Origin: Prostheceraeus crozeri
Taxonomy: Eukaryota > Platyhelminthes > Polycladida > Euryleptidae
Assembly (NCBI GenBank): GCA_907163375.1
Contig: CAJQUW010005328.1
Location: 310,001-374,000, forward strand
Length of the DNA: 64,000 bases
Direction: 5' to 3'
Shown here piece after piece: positions 1 through 10,900 of this stretch (position 1 is the first letter of the stretch; each line of letters starts with the position of its first letter). The notes beneath the pieces are model-generated. The model was not told the origin of the DNA and ran no database searches. It saw only the letters and a list, made by a program, of their open reading frames with translations. The position numbers were made by a program, and so were the translations under genes.

Positions 1-1203
1 GTAGATTATCACTCAACATCAGAAAAACGACAATCCTCAAGTAACAGATCCCGTCGTCTTGCAAGTGAGTCAGATTTTCTCATAAAGTCTACGGTGTCGG
101 CTAAGCAATCCTCTGTTATTCTGAAACCACCGTTCCGATTAAAAAAAATTGATTTATGGGGAGAAAACAGTCAAGCAATGTGCCGTGAAATTTTATGACG
201 ATCGGTTATGTAGTATGTGCGGCATAGGAGAGGGGAACTACTTAAGAGCCAAAAAACGTCACAGAAGGGAACATAGATCACGTACCGGGCATACAACATA
301 AATAATGTATAGTCTAGTAATGTATATCGTCGGAGGGGGGTGCCCCCCCCCATCAGAGAGGGAACCATGGGTCGCCAGATGGGCCCATGTGTGGCTAAAG
401 ATTACCTTCATGGATAATATCAACTGTAATGACTTGTAATCAGAGGGGTTACTTCATGAAGATGTCATTCAATCTTAAGGGCCCACATACCTTATACCCA
501 ACGCCCTCCTATTTATGCTACATTTTCTGGTGAATCTCAGATATGACCCAGATAGATCCGGAAGATTCACTTCCCTGTTAATAATGTTGACGAAAAAAGA
601 AGAAAAGGTAGTGTGAAATTGGTTGATTTTTTAAGGAGCAGGTAATTTCAAAAGAATACCAGTATGTTACATACAAAGTTTGCTGATTTTGAGGTTGCTT
701 TAAGTTTCTAAAAAAATATGAAAATATAATCGATTGCAACCGACGGTCATGACAACGCTGTCCTTCATACAAATAGATATTTGCTATTTCTTTTCACGTA
801 TAATGCGCTTTATTTCTAAGAGACTTTAAGCAGCAAATTTTGAAACTAAATAAAGACCATTCTTTCTTCTACGAGGCATAACATGGCAAATCCGACATTT
901 GTAAGCTGCATCCATACTACTTATACATATATGTATGATGCATGATGGATGTTCCTGCTGATCGTATTGTTTAGCATGCCATTGCATGTCTCGTCAGACT
1001 AACACTTATTTTCTACACTTTATTTATTAACACTTTATTTTCCCCAATATTTATTTCAACAAGCAGATTTATATTCGAAACTTTATCAAAATGTTGCTGG
1101 CAAGAAAATTAAGTGATACCCTGTGACTGAGATGCTTTGCAACGACCGTGTATTGCAGTGTTTATTCACAAAATACAAAAACGGAGTTGTCATCAGCACT
1201 GTA

Positions 1204-2618
1204 CAGGGTGGTTGCAAAGTCGCTCCCTGATACTACTTAGCTATATTTTCGGAAGTATATGGTCGTTTGATTGAAACTTCATATTTTAAGATTGCATGAG
1301 ACCTGCCATTTCTTATGACAAATCATGAAACTGTTCAGTCAATTAGAATATGAGTAATGATCACCCCTCTGTCCGCGAAAGTTATCCGTTATATTAATTC
1401 ACTACATGCAATTTGATCACAACATTGTTGATTTTACTTATGAAATGTCGCCTACTTAAAGCATTGAAGACAGAGCAAGAATTGCCGCTAGATACGAGGT
1501 TTGGCAGTCTATTGTACAAGTTCAACGATGATGGAGATCCCAACATGGAAGATATTCAAATCTTGACCCTAAGACAATTAAGAACTGCTACCGCAAACTG
1601 ATGACAACTGGCAGCGTTCTTGATTCCGCCAGATCTGGAAGACCTTCGACAAAGTCAGACGCGGATGTGGAGCTGGTGAGGGAGATTTTACAGGAGCCCT
1701 TCCAAGTCAACAAGGCAAGCTACCCTTGAAAGTGGGATATGCTGTCACACTATCCTGAATGTTCTTCATGAGGATTTACGATACCGCCCGTGGAAGCCTC
1801 ATTATGTCCAGCAACTGTTTCCGGAGGACTGTGACAGACGGGTGGAGTTCTGTGAAACGATGCTGGCATGGTTTGAAGATTGCCCTGAGCTGAGTTCGAA
1901 GATTCTCTGGACAGATGAAGCCGTGTTTCGTGTGGGTGGCTTTGTCAACAGGCACAATTGTCACTATTGGTGTGAGAGTGATCCAAAGGAATTTACGGAA
2001 AGATGTCAGAACAGGCCGACAGTAACTGTTTGGTGCGGCTTGTCTTCAACAAGGATTCTTGGGCCATACATCATTCGTGATACAATGAATAGTCAGCGAT
2101 ACTTGCACATGTTGGAGAATTTCGTTTGGCCAACAATTACTGAATGGGAAGAAGCCAACGAATTAATTTTTATGCAAGATGGTGCTCCTCCACATTATGC
2201 ACTAACACTGAAAGCTTGGCTCGACGACCACTTCCAAGGCCGTTGGATGGGTCGACGTGGACCAACAGATTGGCCAGCTGAAAGTCCGGATTTCACGCTA
2301 TGTGAATTCTTTTTGTGGGGATGGGCCAAAGTGGAAGTCTACAAAACTTCACCGAGGACCATTGACAAGCTAGAGAACAGGATCCGTGAAGTCATTGAAA
2401 ATGTTCCTCCTGAATTCTTAAGATCAGCAACGGAACAGGTATCGATAAGACTTAGACAGTGTATTCATAAAGATGGTGCACACATTTAATTGTAATTTTT
2501 TGAAGAAGAAAATGGCATGATTCATGGAATGATAGAAAATTTGCTTTGATTTCTTAGTACATATATTTCTTTGTTTTTAAGGCTTCTATAAATAAGGAGC
2601 GACTATCCAACCACCCTG
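1204..2618 (+). mobile_element. IS630-Tc1-mariner element (DD41D/E group), TA target duplication
   Basis: The terminal inverted repeats start CAGGGTGGTTG and share AGTCGCTCC after a short variable stretch. Both ends are flanked by TA (1202-1203 and 2619-2620), the usual target of this superfamily. The length of about 1.4 kb is normal for the family. It carries one transposase gene on the plus strand, now interrupted. Confidence 0.88.
1430..2489 (+). pseudogene. Mariner-like transposase, DDE domain open, N-terminus broken
   Basis: The open part (1842-2489, 215 residues) holds the catalytic triad. D1 is in ILWTDEAVF, D2 in FMQDGAPPHYA, and the third acidic residue is Glu in SPDFTLCEFFLWG. I count 41 residues between D2 and that Glu, the spacing of the DD41D group, but with E instead of D. 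Upstream, other frames give TIKNCYRKLMTTGSVLDSAR and SGRPSTKSDADVELVREI, the helix-turn-helix and GRPS linker. They are separated from the DDE part by frame changes and at least one stop between 1430 and 1842. It is therefore a recent but inactive copy. It lies in the region downstream of nucleobindin exon 6 and is unrelated to that gene. Confidence 0.85.
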
Positions 2619-3114
2619 TAGTTGTAAGTGCTTTGCTGCAGCCGATTCGTTCGAATGTGAATTTAAGAAAGCAATTGAATTTGTGCGCACATGATTTTTC
2701 GCATATGTGATTTTACTGGAAATAATTTGGTTCCATTGATAATCACATATCAGTTTTATTTTTAAAACTTTAAGGTTATAAATATTCTCAAAATGGAGAC
2801 TGCTCATTACAAGGTAATACGTCGACAGAATTTTCTGCCCTGAGGCTTTCAGCAACTTTAAAATCAAATTACCGAAGCCATCCAATCCGAGGATTATTAA
2901 TTTCCGGCTAACTGTGAGAAACATCTACCTTAAAGAATGAAGAAAAAATCAAAAGAATGGCATACCTGATGAATGAAAAAATGAAAGCTGTGTCACATGT
3001 ATATCCCTAAACAGGAATTTCGCGATATATAACAATAGCTAGAGTGACTCACTTGCAAGAAGACTGAATCGGTCACTTGAGAGCAGTCGTTTTACTGATG
3101 TTGGGTGACAACCT

Positions 3115-4040
3115 GTAAATTAAAACTATTACGAAGCTCGTCAATGGAGCTGGAACCGGACCGCTCTTTTAGGTCCAGGCCCGTATGTCCTAAAACATCT
3201 CTATGTCAGTATCGGCTCCGAAATACCAGGCCCGGGCCCGGCCGGGATGAATTTTATATCTGAGCCCGGGAGGCAATGTTTATCGTTTTGCGCACTTTAC
3301 CATCCTTGATGAAATATCGATCACCTTAAGAATCATTCTAAAAATCCAATTATTGATTATATGATCGTATCTGTCAGCAAATTGATTACTGGTGAGTAGT
3401 ATGGAGGATTTTTAAACATTTGATACATAGAAAATTTCTATTTATTTTCAATATTGCGCATGTATAACACGCTTGTCTATTGCAATTAAATTGGATCTCA
3501 TTTTATGTAGGTTTATCGATAGCTAGCTATTCTCACAAGTTATATATAGGTTTGTTAGCGGAGAAAACAAAAACACTGTAGACATGGATTTGAAAAAATG
3601 AAGTCATTAAGTCAAAAGTTATGCTAAACATCCAATCGACACTTTTGACCAAAATTTCGGAGAAAAGTCACTTGTTAATCGTGCATCGATTATTGTTCAA
3701 CATCATTTCCACGAGATATAGCTGTCACTTTTCAATTTAAAAAGCATTCTCACAGCATATATAGTCGAAAAGCAGCAACGTGCTGCTTAACCAGACTTAA
3801 TCCTTAATTACCTAATACATCCATGATTTGTCTCACTCTGATAAAGGCATGAAACTCCTTACATAGTATTTGGTCGCTTTATGTCAATTGAAGAGAATTA
3901 TTCTCTTTTGCAAGCAAACTGGTCGAGAGAGCATGTTTACATAAGATGGCCGCCAAAAGGTGATTCTTCATAATTCAGCATAAAATGGGTCTCTCAAAGA
4001 TTTATTGGCCACAAGTAAAAGCAGATAGTTAAAAATATGT
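3115..4040. other. Non-coding stretch, GC-rich patch only
   Basis: No gene seen. A short patch rich in GGCCCGGGCC (about 3195-3270) resembles the GC-rich terminal regions of the hAT element at 28869-30319 and may be an eroded end of a related copy. The rest is AT-rich. Confidence 0.4.
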
Positions 4041-4045
4041 ACAAA

Positions 4046-4090
4046 CCCATACGCGCTTCGAGCTTCTCTCTTCTTCAGAGGGAAATATTC
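4046..4090 (-). ncRNA. Decayed hammerhead-ribozyme-like motif of Penelope type
   Basis: On the minus strand CTGAAGA (4078-4072) is followed by a short AGAG...CTC hairpin, GAAG in place of GAAA, then GCGCGTA and TGGG. CCC just before CTGAAGA can pair with GGG after the putative cleavage site. The order matches the minimal type I hammerheads of Penelope-like elements. The GAAG core suggests decay. No reverse transcriptase was recognised next to it. Confidence 0.35.
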
Positions 4091-4411
4091 GATAAAACAA
4101 ACTGATCTGGGCGCTCATGTGGGCTGTTTAAATACTGATAGTTCGGTTGAGAGATGTTTAAAATACCGCCAACTCTTTTCTCCGATTCATTTTCGTAATC
4201 AACTGTTTTATGTAACGAGCTTCGTCAGTCTAGTGGCATCTTTGCACATATCAAGAATTTCAAGGTCAAAGTCAGCTAGTCGTTTTGATCTACATTTCTG
4301 ACACTGTTCAGCCATAGTGCTCGAATAAAGATTACTTTTATCCACAGAACACATGTGTTAATTAAAACGGTGTTTTTAAGGTCGCGACCAATATAAAAAT
4401 CCTTACAATGG

Positions 4412-4690
4412 TTGCATGTAAATTTATACCAAAAACCGATCTGCACACTTCATCTTATTATGCAACCTATCACAAACGAGACAACCTTCATGTTTTCAAG
4501 TCCAATGCAGACACGAAATGCCAAACTACTAATTGACTCTAAAATGACATTTATTAGGATTTGCTACATAATGTCCGAGAAACCATTAGTTCACACCGAG
4601 GTAAATTTGCGAAAACTGTCAAATGAATATTCAAACGCATTGATATCAGAGGAAAAATTAAGCGAATACACTAAACGGGAAAGCAGCTGA
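4412..4690 (+). other. Unassigned 92-codon open frame
   Basis: An open frame in AT-rich DNA within 160 bp of nucleobindin exon 6, on the opposite strand. The peptide (MHVNLYQKPICTLHLIMQPI...) has no motif I recognise. It may be a chance frame; it could not be assigned to the nearby Penelope-like motif. Confidence 0.15.
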
Positions 4691-4841
4691 TGTGATGATG
4701 TACTAACTGTACATAATCAGATTGATTAATGTGAAATGATTATATGTATATGTAGCATGTAATGAATTTGTAAATGTAACCAGTGTATCTGTGCGACTGC
4801 TTCATGAATGAAATGAATTAAGTTGATACTTTGATAGCTAC

Positions 4842-4900
4842 CTCCTTCATCATCAAAGCTTCGATTTCAGCCGCATCTAAATGTCCGTTGTCGTCCTTAT
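4842..4900 (-). CDS. NUCB: Nucleobindin exon 6 (EF-hand 1 loop)
   Basis: 59 nt. With the G from exon 5 it encodes [20 protein letters not shown]. The 12-residue loop [12 protein letters not shown] has canonical calcium ligands at positions 1, 3, 5, 9 and 12, with Gly at 6 and Leu at 8. The acceptor is ATTTACAG; the donor GTAGCT is weak. Vertebrate NUCB continues with LEKVYD and a second EF-hand, which I could not find further left, so the next exon is probably beyond position 1. Confidence 0.9.
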
Positions 4901-7900
4901 CTGTAAATACAAATAATGTTTCCATCAATTTTAATCAGAAAAATAAAGTTTTAATCAAAGAAGTTTCCGAAATATGAACATGAGATTTGATTTTTATGCG
5001 ATGGGGTTAACTATTGTGCGAAATTCGTTAAATATTAGTTCATAAACAAAATTTACTCTAAAGAGTTGCGGATTTGTTATTGTTAAACAATCAAGACAAA
5101 ACAATTTCATTTGCTGATAGAAACTTGTACAGCAAGGAACCAACGACATCAGTGGTAGATCTACTGTGACTGTGACATTTGCTAAAATTTGCTGGCCAGG
5201 ATAATGTCTCGCCTACCAATAACAAATTTTAATCCGGCAATACCTGTTTCGATCGTTCTATATCATTCAAGTCAAACCCATCAAATTGCTTTTGCTACTT
5301 CTAAAAGGGTAACCCAGTCGGCTTCATCCTATCGCTTGGATGTAAATAGAATACTTATAATTAAATAATGAGTTGCATCCTCAGTTGAAAAATGGGAACA
5401 GACCTGAATAGCTGACATTTCATCCAATGTCAGTAATCATCAACAGGCCTAGTTCATATCTCTAAACATCGACACAACTCCCTATTTAAAGTTGCATCCA
5501 TACGTGGGTTAATGTGAGATTTGCAATTATCAAGTTAGTAAAATTTCGAAGGGCATTCATCAAATATCACTTTAAATACACTGCTGGCAAATGGCCAAAG
5601 TTAGTGCGCCTGAAATAATTGATAGATGCTGCTTTTTGTAAACACAATGTAAACAGAATACAGTAATTAAATACTGAGTTGCATCCTCAGTTGAAAAATG
5701 GGAACAGACCTGAATATTTCACCGAAAATTTCACTAACTTGCTAATTGCAGATCTCAAATTTACCCGCGCATGGCTGCAACTTTAAATAGGAGCTGTGTC
5801 GAATTGACAGATGCGAACTAGGCTTCCTGATGATTCCTGACATTGGATAAAATGGCCACTATTCAGGTCTGTTCCCATTTTCAACTGGGAATGCAACTCA
5901 GTATTTAATTACTGTATTCTATTTAGATTGTGTTTATAAAAAAAACAGCATTTATTAATTGCTGTAGGCGCACTAGCTTAAGCGATTTGCCAGTATTGTG
6001 TTCAATGTGATATTTAATGAATGCCCGTCGAAATTTTACTAACTTGATAATTGCAAATCTCACATTAACCCACGCATGGATGCAACTTTAAATAGGGAGT
6101 TGTGTCGATGTTTAGAGATATGAACTAGGCCTGTTGATGATTACTGACATTGGATGAAATGTCAGCTATTCAGGTCTGTTCCCATTTTTCAACTGAGGAT
6201 GCAACTCAATATTCCATTGTTCTATTTACATTGTGTTTTTTACAAAAGCAGCATTTACTCACTATTGTAGGCATACTAACCTAAGCAATTTGCAGTGGTA
6301 TTTAATGAATGCCCGTCGTAAATTTCATTAACTTGCTAATTGCAGATAGTCAATACTTTGACAGTTCATGAAAGTGGGCCAAAGTGGGCGTACTTTCAAA
6401 TTGTCATAGGCTATTAAGTTTTCGGAAAACATTTTAACAGGACCCCAAGTTTTAGATGTTGATGAACTCGCTTCTGTTATTAAAATTTTATTTTGTGGCT
6501 TTCCCGTGGACCGTTTTAAAAAGACCAATTCGGAGACCATTTTGAACGAAGACCATCTTAACTTGACATCGAAAAAAATAAGTTTAAAACATGCAAGAAA
6601 TGTTGCACTTTTGAAAATAATACGATGATTATTTTCAAATATGTGGACATCTGTAATGCAGCTCTGATCTGCGCAATCGAGTTTAAATAACTGTCTCTCG
6701 CTCATGATAATAGAAATTTGTTTGAGTTTCTGTAGTGGTGGTCGTCAGAGGAATTTTGGATAGATGCTTATAACATTCCATCAACTGGTTTGGAATCAAA
6801 AGCAGGATGAGTCTGTCCCTGGGATTGGCTCTCTCCCATATGAATGTCACCATAGAGTAAACATCACATGACACATCTCACTGTCATTGCGAATTCAACA
6901 TCGAGTTTGGTCACGCGATTAACTGCGTCGTGATTTTTACCTCGTGAATAGTGTAATACACAAAATGTGAATGCCGAGAAAATCGGGATCCCGTTTGGAC
7001 TTCGTTTTTCAAAATACACAAAAAATGAGTCATTCGCGCTTGATGCAGAGGACGATGGAAATCCATGGTTGCCAAGTTTTAGAAATGATATTTCATTTAG
7101 ACATTATTTTGTCCTGGTGGTGGTAGTGTTGTCGACCACCCCTCCATGCTATTGGGAGGGGGCAGAGGGGGTCGTCAGTTGTTGAGCGAGCTAATCGACA
7201 ACTTCCAGCGGCGGATGAACAGCACGCATCTGACGGGGACAACACAGAGATCCCCGTCAGTGTGTGTGTGTGCAAGAGAAGAGATGCTTTGTATTGTGCG
7301 GTTGAGTAAAGAATCATTGTATACCACGACTCTAATTGTAGAAGCAAGAGCACGAGATGAGTGGTAGAGCTCAATGCGACACGAAACACGACCGTGTTTT
7401 CATCATGAATAATTTTTCTACCATTGGAACAGATGTGTACCATGAACTCCTTTAATTGCGACCAGTTCCGCTTTCGTTAGCATTTCATCGTGTTCTTGCT
7501 TGCTCTCCTGGAGAATCCATGCCTGGAGACCCGTCCGAAAATGACCTTTTCAAATCTCCAGTGATCTCGCAATGTTGGTTAAGCTATTACCACAAGCAGA
7601 TCGACAATCAATGGAATTCTAGAAAATTTTAGTTGCTGAAAACAAGTCAGTAACGCCATGGTAGTGCTGTGGAGGCTGTGCATGGGCACTTGATAAAATC
7701 CAATCAAATGACGTCAACGAATAAGGAAATCGGAGTGATTGCAATTAGGTTATCAGTCAATTATCGCAGAAGTTCGTGTAATTATTTGCCGACATTTGTT
7801 GAGACGGTTGATGTTACACACTTATTCCAGTACTGGAAATAGTAAGATTGATGACTGCATCATGCAAATTCTACTGCACTGCAACTCCGTCAAGTGAACT

Positions 7901-10900
7901 TTGAGTTTGTAGTCAGTTTGTCTGACGACGATCAATCTATGCTGACCGAAATAGATTACAAGCAAGGCATACCAAAACTCTTGACTCTTTCCATCACTCA
8001 CGAAACGAATCAAAGTTATTTGCGTCATTTTCTAGACACCCGCGATTAGAGAATTGTGGTTTCGAACCGAAGATCTAATAATTCAATGCCTCCGGCTTTC
8101 ACGAAGTCGAATTGATGTTTCAATACGCCTTGCTCTTGACAACATCATGAATAATGGCTTGCCGGTTGGGAATCCAACCCAGTCTTAGAACTGCTAACGC
8201 GGCGCGGCATGAAGATCACCAAGACCAGCGAAGCACACCGTCCATGATCGTATCAAGAACCAGTTAAGCTTTCAGCGCGCATGATGACGTCACCTTCCCG
8301 GTTTGTTAACGTCATAATTCCAAAGGACAAACCTTCCTGGTTTGTCCGCCTGAAAGCGGTTGCTATTGTTGTACAAACAAAACAGGAAGATTACGTCATA
8401 ATGCGCGCTGAAAGCTTTACTTGCTCTTGACACGATCATGGAGGATGTGCCTCGCTGGTCTTGGTGATCTTCATGCCGCGCCGCGTTAGCAGTTCGAAGA
8501 CTGGGTTCGATTCCCAACCGGCAAGCCACTATTCATGATGGTGCTAAGAGCAATGCGTATTGAAATATCAATTCGACTTCGTGAAAGCCGGAGGCATTGA
8601 ATTATTAGATCGATTATCCGAGGTCGCCTTGAAGCGGCTGCTTTCGAACGAAAAGATATTTATTTATATTATTGTTTTGATGGTGTGATTGTGGTGTTTG
8701 TGGCACAGTGGTTAAGTGCATGCCCTAGCGATCTTTCGGTCCTCAGGTCAAGTCCGGAAAGTGTCATTAGAAGTCGTCAGGAAGGGCATCCGGACTAAAA
8801 GATCACAATGCTCCAGATTAAAGTCTGACTATGTCAGCACCGTCCAAGCCCTCAGTGTGGGGAGTAGTGACATAAAACCATCATTTTTTGATATTGTAAT
8901 CCTACGTGATTCGCATGGCATAGGTGTTGTGATCAGCTCACCATGCATCCGGAAGAAAGTTTTTGGTTCAAACGAATCACGATCCAGATGATCTTCCTTT
9001 TCCCAAACATCTTTCAATTGTTCTTCACTCCCCTGAAACGAAGGACAAAATGAGTGTTGGTAGAAACTAACAAAACTTAGGAAAACAGTACCGGATGATG
9101 CAGTTTCTCGTGTTTTCGGTGTCTCTTCTTCGATTCCTCTATCTTCACTTTCTCTTCTGCGCGGAGCTTAGCATCCTTAATTCTATTGAGTTTTTGACGT
9201 GTCTTCAATTCTTTCTCCATTTCATATCTGCAACAAAACCAAATCACAAGACTACCAAAAGATAGCACTGAAGAAAAAAATTAAGAAGCGATTCATATTA
9301 ATAGTAAAAATGATAAGTATGAATCAGAAAACGATTGAGTGAAAGCTACAAGTTGATTTAACAGAAGTACATGTAAAGTGACAGGTGTTCAGTGCCTTGA
9401 ATGGTTGATGTTGCAAGAATGTAATCTCACCCTTAGAGATTTAGAAATGTGAGAGTTGATATGGGATAATGGAAATAATATGCATAATAGCCATAATCGT
9501 TTTAGGTCAGTCCTCCCCTTCAACGAGGTCATCAAGTTCTTAAAATCATTAATCTGAAAAGATATATTGAGTTTCAGGTCATGTGTGAAGTTAATTATTA
9601 ATTTGCGACTAACTGAAGGCTTATTCACTAGGACTAAGTAATAGCATTACAGTACAGAATTTCGTGCATCTTGTCATTAGTTACTGTCAGTTTTACAACA
9701 GATTGCTTATGATTAGCATTTCAGAGATTATGAGTAGGCATCTGCTCGATCCAATCACATCTTTCAAGTATTCCCTCTATTAGAATAAAAATATCGAATT
9801 GATTTTGCAAGTTAGGCCTATCCGATTAACAGTTTTCAGAACAAAATAATAACAGTCTTTAAAAAAGTAATTTAAAGTGATATTTTCCATCAACTTTTCT
9901 AGTGTTGCAAAGTTCCAATTTCTATAAGTGTGTAAGCAAACGCATTTAATCTGAATTTCTCCTTCCCAACGTTTTCAAATTTGTCTAAAATCTGTAAACT
10001 TAACACAATTAACTAACTTAAACTTAACCTATCACCATAAAGCTCCAGACATACTTAATTTAGATATTTTCAATTTGTATGCAAGATTTATGCGATTTTG
10101 AAACACATTTCATGAGTTTGATGCATCACGTTTCGTTCCGGACCTCATAATAAATAGGACTTAACAATTAGGCCAGACCAGGGTTTTTTTAAGGATCATG
10201 GTTGGGTATAGTGACCTGGACCTTGGGTGTAATACCGTTTTACAGTTGGCCCTAATGTTGAGTAGTAACTTGTAACTAAAGTGTAGGTTGCTGTAACCAC
10301 ACATTAGACAAAATATACACTGTTTCTGATACGAGATTTACTGTTTATTAGCAAAACGAAATGTAAGCAAACGATAACTAACAGATTAATTAATTAATTA
10401 AGGCAAAATTACAATATCCAACGACGTCTTTCGTAACTGAAAACAGAGTGACGGCAGCAAGGTATCATTTTCAATGGATTCAACAAATCCATCAAATTCA
10501 AATTCATCACCATGAAGCTCACTATCAACCAACTACAAATCATCTTTAAGTTCATTGCTCGGCCTGGTTCGGATGGAGACCGTCCGGTGCTGCTTCGCTT
10601 CCTTCCACTCCTTCGCGATGGCAAGCGCGTCTTCATCAGCCAACTCCTGTGGACCATTCATCGCTACATCTAGCAGTGCACTTAATAATTCGTCGCCGAT
10701 GCGGTTGCGCTGTTGGGTCTTGATGCGCTTCAGAGCCGAAAATCCGCGCTCCGGCCAGGCAGTCGCCAGTGGAATTGTAAGCGCAATCTTCGCCAATGCC
10801 CTTAAATTGACGAAGGAACAGTACGCCGATGATCGAATCAAACGCTGATAAACGTCTGCAGCAGAGCAGCACGAATCAAACTCAGTCAGTAGTTTCTCTC

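Larger units (their letters stand above)
1..3114. mobile_element. Foldback/hAT-like non-autonomous element with about 75-bp inverted ends
   Basis: Positions 2-75 and 3040-3114 are inverted copies at roughly 75-80% identity; both contain CAACATCAG and CTTGCAAGTGAGTCA. The right end reads CAGGTTGTCACCC on the minus strand, a hAT-like CAGG start. The left end coincides with the window edge, so no target duplication can be checked. The interior carries the mariner-like copy at 1204-2618 and otherwise no recognisable gene. Confidence 0.55.

Noticed and set aside
2586-2924. 112-codon minus-strand frame as a nucleobindin 3' exon
   Set aside because: No EF-hand or zipper similarity and it overlaps the mariner right end.
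7093-7443. Overlapping open frames on both strands
   Set aside because: They arise from the GC-richer solo-LTR-like block and show no domain.
8400-8530. tRNA gene in the right palindrome arm
   Set aside because: T-arm and B box are present but no acceptor, D or anticodon arms fold; the arm is an inverted repeat.
10555-10848. Plus-strand frame over the hAT transposase
   Set aside because: Shadow of the minus-strand hAT dimerisation domain.
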